From the NCBI GenBank assembly GCA_041905785.1, contig JAYRKJ010000003.1:124001-188000 (forward strand): a DNA stretch of 64,000 nt, given 5' to 3'. The translations under genes and the position numbers were made by a program. The notes beneath the pieces are model-generated. The model was not told the DNA's origin, ran no database searches, and saw only the letters and a list, made by a program, of their open reading frames with translations. Below, one piece after another: positions 1-6,883 of the stretch; position 1 is the first letter of the stretch, and the number at the start of each line of letters is the position of its first letter. This DNA is from Roseateles_B sp041905785 (GTDB lineage Bacteria > Pseudomonadota > Gammaproteobacteria > Burkholderiales > Burkholderiaceae_C).

Positions 1-172
1 TGGCGGGCGTGGTGGCACGCTGCAGGGCGGACTCAGCCGCTGCGAGTTCCAGCGGCGCCGTGGGCGCCGTGGCGCAGGCGCCGAGCGCCAGTGCGGTGAA
101 GGCGCCAGCCAGCGCCCAGGCGATAGGGCTGCGTTCGCAAGGTGGGGAACGGAGGAAGAGGGGAGATTTCAT
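1..172 (-). CDS. Putative lipoprotein, N-terminal part only (runs off the window start)
   Basis: Reading the minus strand from the ATG at 172 gives 57 codons before the window ends. The product starts MKSPLFLR, then has a hydrophobic stretch (about residues 17-31) ending in a lipobox L30-G31-A32-C33, so it should be exported and lipidated at Cys33. A GGAG ribosome binding site lies about 7 bases upstream of the ATG. The sequence just after the cysteine (Ala/Thr/Pro, then LELAAAESALQRA) looks like the start of the small DUF4398-type lipoproteins, which carry an Ala-rich helix. That family link is inference from a short piece. The 3' end and function cannot be seen. Confidence 0.6.
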   Translation of the reverse strand, partial: MKSPLFLRSPPCERSPIAWALAGAFTALALGACATAPTAPLELAAAESALQRATTPA

Positions 173-544
173 GAGGGCTCCAAGGCTTGGGCCACGAGAG
201 TGGCGACACGCCGGCTGGGCCGGCGACCCAGTGCCCTGTCGGGACCGATCCCGCCGCAGCGCGCTGTGCCCCGGACTTTGCGGATCGCGGGGTGCCCCGT
301 CTGTCCGGAGCCGCACGGTGCGCTGCTTCCTTTTGACGCGGCCTGATGGCGAGTCGCGGGGCCTCGACTCAGGCGCGGCGCTTGGGATTGCGCCGGAGCC
401 TGGCTGGGTTTTCAGTCCTATGCGATGGGGGAACAGCTCGCGCAGTCGGCCGCGGGCCACCGATCACCCTTGCCATCGAAGGTGATGCCTGCCCCAGCGC
501 TGGCGGGTGCATACTGCCTGAGCCTGACCTGACAGGAGCACGGC
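173..544. other. Intergenic region without a recognisable gene
   Basis: This 372-base stretch lies between the divergent lipoprotein and aconitase genes and should hold both promoters. The open frames crossing it have no family resemblance. A short GC hairpin (CGCCGG / CCGGCG near 210-228) is the only structure I see. Confidence 0.4.
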
Positions 545-3259
545 ATGCGACTCGGACCCCAGCACACACGCCAGCCGTTCCGCTGCGCCTCCGGTCGGCC
601 GGGCGTTCTGCATTCGCTGCCTGCGCTGGAGGCTGCGGGCATCGGACCCATCTCGCGGCTGCCGGTGTCGCTGCGCATCGTGCTGGAGTCCATGCTGCGC
701 CACCTGGACGGCCGGCGCGTCAGCGAGGACCAGGTGCGCGCACTCGCCAACTGGGAGCCGCATGCGCCACGAAGCCAGGAGATCCCCTTCGTCGTGGCGC
801 GCATCCTCTTGCAGGACTTCACCGGCGTGCCTTTGCTGTGCGACCTGGCGGCGATGCGCGACGCGGCGCAAGGCTTTGGCCGCAGCCCGCGCCTGGTCGA
901 GCCGGTGGTGCCGGTGGATCTGGTGGTCGACCACTCGGTGCAGGTGGACCACTTCCGGGAGCCGGATTCGCTTGACCTGAACATGCGCCTGGAGTTCCGG
1001 CGCAATGCCGAGCGCTACCGATTCATCAAGTGGGGCATGCAGGCCTTCGAAGGCCTGCGCGTCGTTCCACCGGGCATCGGCATCGTGCACCAGGTGAACC
1101 TGGAGCATCTGGCGCGCGGCGTTCAGCAGCGCGACGGCGTGACTTTCCCCGACAGCCTGGTCGGCACCGACTCGCACACGCCGATGATCAACGCCCTCGG
1201 CGTCCTGGCATGGGGCGTGGGCGGCATCGAGGCCGAGGCCTGCATGCTGGGGCAGCCGCTGAGCCTCCTCACGCCCGATGTCGTCGGAGTGCACTTGTCC
1301 GGCCGCTTGCGGCCCGGGGTCACCGCCACGGATCTGGTGCTGGCCGTCACCGAGCGCCTGCGGCAGGCCCAGGTGGTGGGGCAGTTCGTGGAGTTCTTCG
1401 GCGACGGCGCGGCTTCGCTGGCGCTGCCTGATCGCGCAACGCTGGCCAATATGGCGCCCGAGTATGGCGCCACGGTCGGCTACTTTCCGCCCGACGAGAC
1501 CACGGCGGCCTACCTCGCCGCCACGGGCCGCAGCGACGATGAGGTCGACGCATTTCGCAGCTACTTCCAGGCCCAGCAGATGTTCGGCATGCCGCGCACG
1601 GGCGACATCGACTACAGCCGTGTCATCGAGCTGGATCTCGGCGGCGTCGTGCCCTGCGTGGCCGGACCCAAGCGTCCGCAGGACCGCATTCCCCTGCCCG
1701 CCCTGAAGTCGCGCCTGCGCGAGCTGCTGCACCGGCCCGTGGCCGAGGGCGGCTACGGTCTGCCCGAGGGGCCGCCGCCTTCGGCGCAGACGGGGCTCGA
1801 CCACGGCAGCGTGTTGATCGCGGCCATCACCTCTTGCACGAACACCTCCAACCCGGGCCTGATGCTGGCCGCGGGACTGCTGGCCCGGCGCGCGGTGGCA
1901 CGCGGGCTGCGTGTGGCGCCGCAGGTCAAGACCTCGCTCGCACCGGGCTCGCGGGTGGTCACCGACTATCTCGCCAAGGCCGGCCTGCTCGAACCCCTGG
2001 CGCAACTGGGCTTTCGGGTGGTCGCCTATGGGTGCACCACCTGCATCGGCAACGCCGGGCCGCTGGATGCCTCCATCGAGCAGGCGCTGCGCTCGCGCGG
2101 TCTGGTCTGCGCGGCGGTGCTGTCGGGCAATCGCAATTTCGAAGCCCGCATCCATGCGAGCCTGAAGGCCAACTTCCTGATGAGCCCGCCCTTGGTGGTG
2201 GCGTTCGCTCTGGCCGGGCGCGTGGACATCGACCTGGAGCACGAGCCGCTCGGCCTGGATGCCCGGGGCGTCCCCGTGTTCCTGCGTGAGTTGTGGCCGA
2301 GCGAACATGAAGTGGCCGCGCTGCAGAGCCAGGTGACCGAGGCATCGACCTACCGGCGCTTGTACGCGTCGCTTGCGCAGGGCAACCCCATGTGGGATGC
2401 CATTGAAGCGCCGTCCGGGCCGACCTACGGCTGGACGGAGTCAACCTACATTGCGCGGCCCCCATTCCTCGACGACTTCGCGCTCGTGCCAACGCCGCCG
2501 AGCCCCGTCCGTGGCGCGCGGGCCTTGGCGATCTTCGGCGATTCGATCACGACCGATCACATCAGCCCGGCCGGCGAGATCGCACCGGACTCGCCGGCCG
2601 GTCGCTACCTGCGCGAGGCGGGCGTGGCACCGGCTGACTTCAACAGCTACGGCTCGCGCCGCGGGCAGCATGAGGTCATGCTTCGCGGCACCTTCGCCAA
2701 CGCAAGGCTGCGGAACCTGATGATGCCGCCGGGCGCCGATGGCCAGCCGGTCGAAGGGGGGATGACACTTCGGCAGCCCGCGGGCGTTCCCGCCACGCTT
2801 TTCGACACGGCCATGCAGTACCAGGGCAGCGGCGTGCCGACCCTGATCTTTGCCGGGCACGAGTACGGGACGGGCTCCAGCCGCGATTGGGCGGCCAAGG
2901 GCACCCGGCTGCTGGGCGTGCGCGCGGTGGTGGCGCGCAGCTTCGAGCGCATCCATCGGGCCAATCTGGTGGGCATGGGCGTGCTGCCGCTGCAGTTCAT
3001 GGGGAACGACAGCGCCGCGTCGATGGGGCTGCGCGGCGACGAGCTCTTCGAGCTGCCGGGTATCGAGCACGGCCTTGTGCCCGGGCAGACCGTGACCCTC
3101 AGGACCACGCATGCCGACGGCCGGGTGAGCGAATGCCTGCTGACGCTGCGGATCGACACACCGGTAGAGGCCGACTACATCCGCGCCGGCGGCATCTTGC
3201 CCTACGTTCTGCGCGGGCTGCTGGCGCGGGAGCCGGCACGGCCTGGCGCTGGCCTCTGA
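545..3259 (+). CDS. acnA: Aconitate hydratase AcnA
   Basis: 904 aa, the usual AcnA/IRP-type length. It catalyses citrate to isocitrate isomerisation in the TCA and glyoxylate cycles, in the cytoplasm. The three ligands of the [4Fe-4S] cluster are visible: Cys431 in ITSCTNTSNP, and Cys497 and Cys500 in GCTTCIGN. The C-terminal swivel domain has GDSITTDHISPAG and the GSSRDWAAKG loop. The N-terminus (RLPVSLRIVLESMLRH) matches the family, which supports the 545 start; a GAGCA-type ribosome binding site precedes it. No other TCA gene is adjacent, although aceK lies 30 kb away. AcnA-type enzymes are often the stress or stationary-phase form in proteobacteria that also have AcnB. Whether an acnB exists here cannot be seen. 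Confidence 0.96.
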   Translation: MRLGPQHTRQPFRCASGRPGVLHSLPALEAAGIGPISRLPVSLRIVLESMLRHLDGRRVSEDQVRALANWEPHAPRSQEIPFVVARILLQDFTGVPLLCDLAAMRDAAQGFGRSPRLVEPVVPVDLVVDHSVQVDHFREPDSLDLNMRLEFRRNAERYRFIKWGMQAFEGLRVVPPGIGIVHQVNLEHLARGVQQRDGVTFPDSLVGTDSHTPMINALGVLAWGVGGIEAEACMLGQPLSLLTPDVVGVHLSGRLRPGVTATDLVLAVTERLRQAQVVGQFVEFFGDGAASLALPDRATLANMAPEYGATVGYFPPDETTAAYLAATGRSDDEVDAFRSYFQAQQMFGMPRTGDIDYSRVIELDLGGVVPCVAGPKRPQDRIPLPALKSRLRELLHRPVAEGGYGLPEGPPPSAQTGLDHGSVLIAAITSCTNTSNPGLMLAAGLLARRAVARGLRVAPQVKTSLAPGSRVVTDYLAKAGLLEPLAQLGFRVVAYGCTTCIGNAGPLDASIEQALRSRGLVCAAVLSGNRNFEARIHASLKANFLMSPPLVVAFALAGRVDIDLEHEPLGLDARGVPVFLRELWPSEHEVAALQSQVTEASTYRRLYASLAQGNPMWDAIEAPSGPTYGWTESTYIARPPFLDDFALVPTPPSPVRGARALAIFGDSITTDHISPAGEIAPDSPAGRYLREAGVAPADFNSYGSRRGQHEVMLRGTFANARLRNLMMPPGADGQPVEGGMTLRQPAGVPATLFDTAMQYQGSGVPTLIFAGHEYGTGSSRDWAAKGTRLLGVRAVVARSFERIHRANLVGMGVLPLQFMGNDSAASMGLRGDELFELPGIEHGLVPGQTVTLRTTHADGRVSECLLTLRIDTPVEADYIRAGGILPYVLRGLLAREPARPGAGL

Positions 3260-3306
3260 TGGCGACGAGCCAGGTGCCGACTTGATGTGCGCTGGAACGG
3301 CGGAAG

Positions 3307-3630
3307 TCAGACGCCCCAGACGATGGCCTCGCCGCTGAGGTGGGCGCGCCGCATCATCTCCAGCAGTGGCCAGATGCGCTGCCGGAGCGACACCGGCTCG
3401 AGATCCTCATCAAGCCCCTGTGCCTTTGGCGAGGCCGGGCGGCCCGCCACGCGGCGCGCTTCATCCTGCGCGATGGCGGATTCGGCCGCCCTGATCGCCG
3501 CCGGCATCCTTTCAGCTTGGATGATGCCTTTGGCTGCGGGCGCCAAGCCCATGGCCCGCAAGGCCATGTCGCCTGCAGGGCCCAGCATCAGGATTTCACT
3601 GGACACCTTGGATTGGAATCGATAGCTCAT
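3307..3630 (-). CDS. DUF1840 domain protein (internal start within the fused frame)
   Basis: From ATG 3630 the last 107 codons of the fused frame form a full-length DUF1840 protein. It starts MSYRFQSKVSSEILMLGP, has a middle PAAKGIIQ..MPAAI, and ends SLRQRIWPLLEMMRRAH...VVWGV-like. A good ribosome binding site (CAGGGAG) lies 8-9 bases before this ATG, so the domain can be made on its own from the same mRNA. DUF1840 proteins are small, cytoplasmic, common in Burkholderiales and of unknown function. Normally they stand alone, so independent translation is likely, whether or not read-through fusion product is also made. Confidence 0.7.
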   Translation of the reverse strand: MSYRFQSKVSSEILMLGPAGDMALRAMGLAPAAKGIIQAERMPAAIRAAESAIAQDEARRVAGRPASPKAQGLDEDLEPVSLRQRIWPLLEMMRRAHLSGEAIVWGV

Positions 3631-4275
3631 ACGAACTCCCTGCTTGGGCCATTTCCCCACGCTTCCCTTGGTCCGTCCCTTGGTCCGTCCTTTGGTCTTT
3701 CCTTCGGCCTTTCTTTCGGCCTTTCCTACGGCGTTGGTGCGGAAGACCACGTCCCAGAAGGCGCTCGTGACGCCGTAGTGGCCAGGCGGCCCTGGCTGGG
3801 GCCGGTGGTGCTGCGCGTGCCAACGGCGCTGCCGGCGCAGGGCAGACCGCCCTGCCGCGGGTTGATCGGCACGTCGGTGCAGCGCGTGGTGGACCAGGGC
3901 ATAGCAGAAATAGCCGCCCACCAGCCCGAAGCTCAGCGCGACGGCTGGCCAGGCGCCAAGCCACCAGACAGCGGGCAGCAGCAGCCCGGCGAACAGAGGG
4001 GTCGTCAGAAGGATAGGGGCCGCTGTCCGTGCATGGGGATGGCGGTGGTGCTCCGCATGCCAGCGCTTGAACGGCGGCAGGCCATGCAGCACGAAGCGGT
4101 GCAGCACGTACTCCAGAAGCGTCCAGCTGGCGACGCCCGCCCCGACCCAGCCGAGCAGCCGAGGGTCCGCCGGGCCGAACAGCATGGCCAGGCCGAGGCT
4201 GATCAGCACGCTGCCGTAGAGAAGGAAATCAGCCCTGTAGGCCGCCGTGCTGGATTCGAAGGTCAAGCAGCGCAT
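3307..4275 (-). CDS. Fatty acid hydroxylase / sterol desaturase-like membrane protein, fused in frame to a DUF1840 domain
   Basis: One uninterrupted frame of 322 aa from ATG 4275. Residues about 1-190 are a di-iron fatty acid hydroxylase: several membrane segments and the histidine clusters HRFVLH, HAEHH, VHHALH and WHAQHH, which would bind two irons and hydroxylate a membrane lipid or sterol-like substrate. After FWDVVFRT, where such proteins normally end, comes a Lys/Arg/Gly/Thr-rich linker made by 12-bp repeats. The last 107 residues are a complete DUF1840 domain. The DUF1840 part has its own start and ribosome binding site (next entry), so this may be two genes whose stop codon was lost, or a natural fusion. 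An upstream ATG at 4401 in the same frame adds a Pro/Arg-rich leader unlike the family, so I prefer 4275. Confidence 0.75.
   Translation of the reverse strand: MRCLTFESSTAAYRADFLLYGSVLISLGLAMLFGPADPRLLGWVGAGVASWTLLEYVLHRFVLHGLPPFKRWHAEHHRHPHARTAAPILLTTPLFAGLLLPAVWWLGAWPAVALSFGLVGGYFCYALVHHALHRRADQPAAGRSALRRQRRWHAQHHRPQPGPPGHYGVTSAFWDVVFRTNAVGKAERKAEGKTKGRTKGRTKGSVGKWPKQGVRMSYRFQSKVSSEILMLGPAGDMALRAMGLAPAAKGIIQAERMPAAIRAAESAIAQDEARRVAGRPASPKAQGLDEDLEPVSLRQRIWPLLEMMRRAHLSGEAIVWGV
3667..3732. repeat. 12-bp tandem repeat encoding a basic linker
   Basis: About five and a half imperfect copies of a 12-base unit (CTTGGTCCGTCC and variants such as TTCGGCCTTTCC on the + strand). Because 12 is a multiple of 3, copy-number change keeps the frame. 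On the minus strand it encodes repeated Thr-Lys-Gly-Arg / Ala-Glu-Arg-Lys tetrapeptides joining the hydroxylase and DUF1840 parts. Confidence 0.8.
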
Positions 4276-4666
4276 GAGGGTCGCCTGCGGGTCTCCAGGG
4301 GGGCCGGCCCTGCGGGTTGGGGGTGAGCGCCTGGCGTCGCGCCACTGGGGGGGCGCCGGTGCCGGGGGGCATAGGCCTTGGCCGAGCCTGCGTCCCGCCA
4401 CTGCAGCCGTCTGTCCGGTAGCGCACCCATCCGGCGTTCGGCCCAGGCGGTGTGGCCTGCGGCAAGCCGCATGGCATCAAACCGACGGCGCGGCGCGTCG
4501 CTGATGCGGGCGCGGCAGCCCGCCATCCTTGGCTTGGGCGTGCGCCGCGTGGGTGCCACTGAAGCCGGGCGCAATGCGAAGCAGCGAAGCAGCGAAGCAG
4601 CGAAGCAGCCGCAGCGAGGGTGCGCTGGCGCACAGCAGCCCGTGGGTGATGGGCACAGACTGGGCC
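4276..4666. promoter_or_regulatory. Divergent intergenic region with an 8-bp tandem repeat
   Basis: This region separates the hydroxylase gene (minus) from the Crp-type regulator (plus). It contains GCGAAGCA four times in a row at 4576-4607. No promoter elements stand out. A plus frame open from 4529 reads through the repeat into the regulator, but its product before 4667 is unlike the family. Confidence 0.5.
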
Positions 4667-5383
4667 ATGCATGCGAACCAGCTCCTCGATCATCTGTCAG
4701 CCCAGGAACTGCGGCGGCTTCTGCCTGCCGGATCCCAGGTGCCGCTGCGATGCGGGCAAGCGCTGACAGAACAATGCCACCCCTGCCGGGGCCTGCACTT
4801 CCCGATGCACGGCAGCATCTGCCTTGTCACGCAACTGGCGGACCATGCGCCGCTGCAGCTGGGCATGGTGGGCAGTGAAGGCGTCGTGGGCGCGCAGTTG
4901 CTGTTGGGCACGGGGGGCAGTCCCTTGGGCGCGCTGGTGCAGGAAGGCGGGGAGGCCTGGCGCCTGTCGTCGGCAGCGCTGCGCCGCGTGCTGCCGGAAA
5001 GCCCCGGCCTGCACCGCCTGCTGGCACGCTACCTGATGGTGCAGATGCGCAATGCCGCCACCATGGCCGCTTGTCTGCACTTTCATTCCCTTCAGTCGCG
5101 CCTCGCGCGTTGGCTGCTCATGGGGCAGGACAGGGGCGAAGGGGAGGGCGTTGCCGTCACCCATGACGTGCTCGCTCAGCGGCTGGGGGTGCGGCGCGTG
5201 GGCGTCACCGTCGCGGCCGGCAGCCTGCAGCAGGCAGGCCTGATCCGCTACCGACGGGGGCGCGTCAGCATTCTTGATCGCGAAGGTCTGGAGGCGGTGG
5301 CGTGCAGCTGCTATGCCCAGGATCGCTCGATCTACTCGCAAGGCATGCGCTTCGTGCCGCGCGCCCTCCGGCCGCCGCGCTGA
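4667..5383 (+). CDS. Crp/Fnr family transcriptional regulator
   Basis: 238 aa from ATG 4667 (MHANQLLDHLSAQEL). The N-terminal half is a cyclic-nucleotide-binding-type beta barrel (about residues 5-120: FPMHGSICLV, LGMVGSEGVVGAQLLLG). The C-terminal half has a winged helix-turn-helix (VTHDVLAQRLGVRRVGVTVAAGSLQQAGLIRYRRG). It resembles Crp-like regulators of soil proteobacteria that lack the cAMP-binding Arg/Ser signature and the Fnr iron-sulfur cysteines, so the signal is unknown. In-frame starts at 4649 and 4529 are possible, but no strong ribosome binding site decides between them. The GGDEF gene follows 38 bp downstream in the same direction. Confidence 0.82.
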   Translation: MHANQLLDHLSAQELRRLLPAGSQVPLRCGQALTEQCHPCRGLHFPMHGSICLVTQLADHAPLQLGMVGSEGVVGAQLLLGTGGSPLGALVQEGGEAWRLSSAALRRVLPESPGLHRLLARYLMVQMRNAATMAACLHFHSLQSRLARWLLMGQDRGEGEGVAVTHDVLAQRLGVRRVGVTVAAGSLQQAGLIRYRRGRVSILDREGLEAVACSCYAQDRSIYSQGMRFVPRALRPPR

Positions 5384-5421
5384 TGCCGGCCTCAGATGAA
5401 TGAGCAAGAAATGGAGCTCCC

Positions 5422-6162
5422 ATGGCCCAGGTTCAGTTTTCCTCACAGCGGATGGCAGACGCCGACGCGCGCTCGACGGGCGCCTTCGCCGAGTACCGGG
5501 TTGTCGCCTTGCAGCGCCAGCTGCGTGACGCCCTGCAGAGTCTCGGCGCCCTGCGGGCCCGTTGTGAGCAGTTGGAGGCGCAGTTGCGCGATGGGCGGCA
5601 GCGGGAGCGCCGCCACCAGCATCGCGCGGAGCACGACGATCTGACGGGCTTGCTGAATCGCACCGCATTTCGGGAGCGCGTGACCCTCACCCTCAAGGCG
5701 TGCGCGAAGCCGGTCGTGCTGCTGCTGGACCTGGATGACTTCAAGCAAGTCAACGACAACTTCGGCCATGCGGCAGGTGATGAAGTGCTTCGCATCGTGG
5801 CCGCGCGCCTGGCGCACACGCTTCGCAAGGGGGATGTCGTCAGCCGCCTGGGGGGCGACGAGTTCGCCTGCCTGCTCCCCGACGTTGCCAGCGCAGGACA
5901 TCTGGACAGACTCGTGGCCAAGCTGTCGGCCGCGATCGCCGCGCCCATCCAGGTGCCGGGTCACCGCCTTTGTGTTTCTGGCAGCCTGGGCTGTTCCCAC
6001 ACGCCCGAGGATGGTGTCTGCGTGGACGAACTCCTGGCCAGCGCCGACGCCGCGATGTACCGCTCCAAACGATGTCGGCAGCCGTCCGGCAACGGGCAGG
6101 GCGGCTTCGCTGGCGTTGACGGCAGGCCGCCCGCGGCGCCCCCGCTTTCCGCAGCCCGCTGA
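5422..6162 (+). CDS. GGDEF diguanylate cyclase
   Basis: 246 aa. Residues about 25-70 are a predicted coiled coil (ALQRQLRDALQSLGALRARCEQLEAQL). They lead into a GGDEF domain (about 72-225) with the linker HDDLTGLLNR, the DxxxFKxVND substrate motif (DLDDFKQVNDNFGHAAGD) and an intact GGDEF signature at 144-148. It should make c-di-GMP from two GTP in the cytoplasm. I see no sensor domain or membrane segment, so dimerisation is probably through the coiled coil. The inhibitory-site RxxD four residues before GGDEF is not obvious. A GGAG site precedes ATG 5422. It lies 38 bp after the Crp-type gene and could share its mRNA. Confidence 0.88.
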   Translation: MAQVQFSSQRMADADARSTGAFAEYRVVALQRQLRDALQSLGALRARCEQLEAQLRDGRQRERRHQHRAEHDDLTGLLNRTAFRERVTLTLKACAKPVVLLLDLDDFKQVNDNFGHAAGDEVLRIVAARLAHTLRKGDVVSRLGGDEFACLLPDVASAGHLDRLVAKLSAAIAAPIQVPGHRLCVSGSLGCSHTPEDGVCVDELLASADAAMYRSKRCRQPSGNGQGGFAGVDGRPPAAPPLSAAR

Positions 6163-6212
6163 AGGCGCAAGGCCCCGTGGAACGCGGCCAGCTCGGAGCG
6201 CCGGACCTTCAG
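6159..6212. terminator. Possible bidirectional hairpin between convergent genes
   Basis: CTGAAGG (6159-6165) pairs with CCTTCAG (6206-6212) across the short gap between the GGDEF gene and the convergent glucanase operon. An inner GC-rich stem with a bulge is possible. There is no clear U tract, so the evidence is weak. Confidence 0.3.
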
Positions 6213-6883
6213 TGACCCGTGCTGCTGCCGGCCGGCCAGGCTGCGCGCTGGATGGCGCGCTCGACACCGCTGCTGCCGGGGCCCTCCTGCCCTGGCGGAT
6301 GGTTGATCACGGACGGCGCGACGTCTTGCTTGGGGTGCGCAATGGTGGCGTTATGCTCGATGGGGCCGGCGACGTCGAGCCGCTCCAGCCGCAGCCCTCG
6401 GCGCAGCGTGACGCCGTCCGGGGTGATGCGCTCGACACGCAAGCCGCGCGCCACCACATCGGCGACCCTGGCCCAGCGGGGCGGCTCGTCGCCAAGCTGC
6501 AGTCGGGCAAGCCAGCGCCCGCTGCCGTCCTCGCGCAGCGTCAGGACGCGCACGCTGGCCGACACGGGCGGGGCTTGCGCCGCTGCAGGCGGTCCTCCGC
6601 TCGATGCCGCCACTGCGGGTGCCGCCGGCTGTGCGGACGCTCGCTCCGCGTGCGCCGGTTGATCTGCCGCAGCGGCGGGCTCCACGGCCGCGGCCCGGGG
6701 CTGCCCATGGCCCCAGTGAAGCCAATGCAGCCAATGCTGCCAAGGGGCCCAGGGCGACAGGCTGGCGCCCAGCATAGCGGCGCCAAGACCGAGCCCCAGC
6801 CCCAGCCCCAGCCCGCGCAACAGACGTGGGCGTGGGCCTGGCCGGACGCCGCCTTGGCGCAGGCGCGGCGCGGGGCTCACCAT
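6209..6883 (-). CDS. Membrane-anchored periplasmic protein, GspC/PilP-like fold suspected
   Basis: 224 aa. A basic N-terminus (RLRQGGVRPGPRPR) is followed by one Gly/Leu-rich membrane segment (about 22-45), a Trp/His patch (PWQHWLHWLHW), an Ala/Pro-rich spacer (about 65-108) and a small beta-rich domain (about 108-170). The last domain contains VLTLREDGSGRWLARLQLGDEPPRW and PDGVTLRRGLRLERLDV. The arrangement and the phrase about a residue becoming visible when the DNA strand is read (V..DGV.LRRG) resemble the homology region of type II secretion GspC or pilus PilP proteins, but this is an inference. The start ATG overlaps the stop of the GH64 gene by 7 bases, so translation is coupled. It may help to secrete or display the glucanase. 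Confidence 0.55.
   Translation of the reverse strand: MVSPAPRLRQGGVRPGPRPRLLRGLGLGLGLGLGAAMLGASLSPWAPWQHWLHWLHWGHGQPRAAAVEPAAAADQPAHAERASAQPAAPAVAASSGGPPAAAQAPPVSASVRVLTLREDGSGRWLARLQLGDEPPRWARVADVVARGLRVERITPDGVTLRRGLRLERLDVAGPIEHNATIAHPKQDVAPSVINHPPGQEGPGSSGVERAIQRAAWPAGSSTGH

Noticed and set aside
464..2308. Long antisense open frame (614 codons) opposite acnA
   Set aside because: Its product is Gln/His/Arg-rich with no family pattern, as expected for the complement of a high-GC gene. The sense strand holds a complete aconitase.
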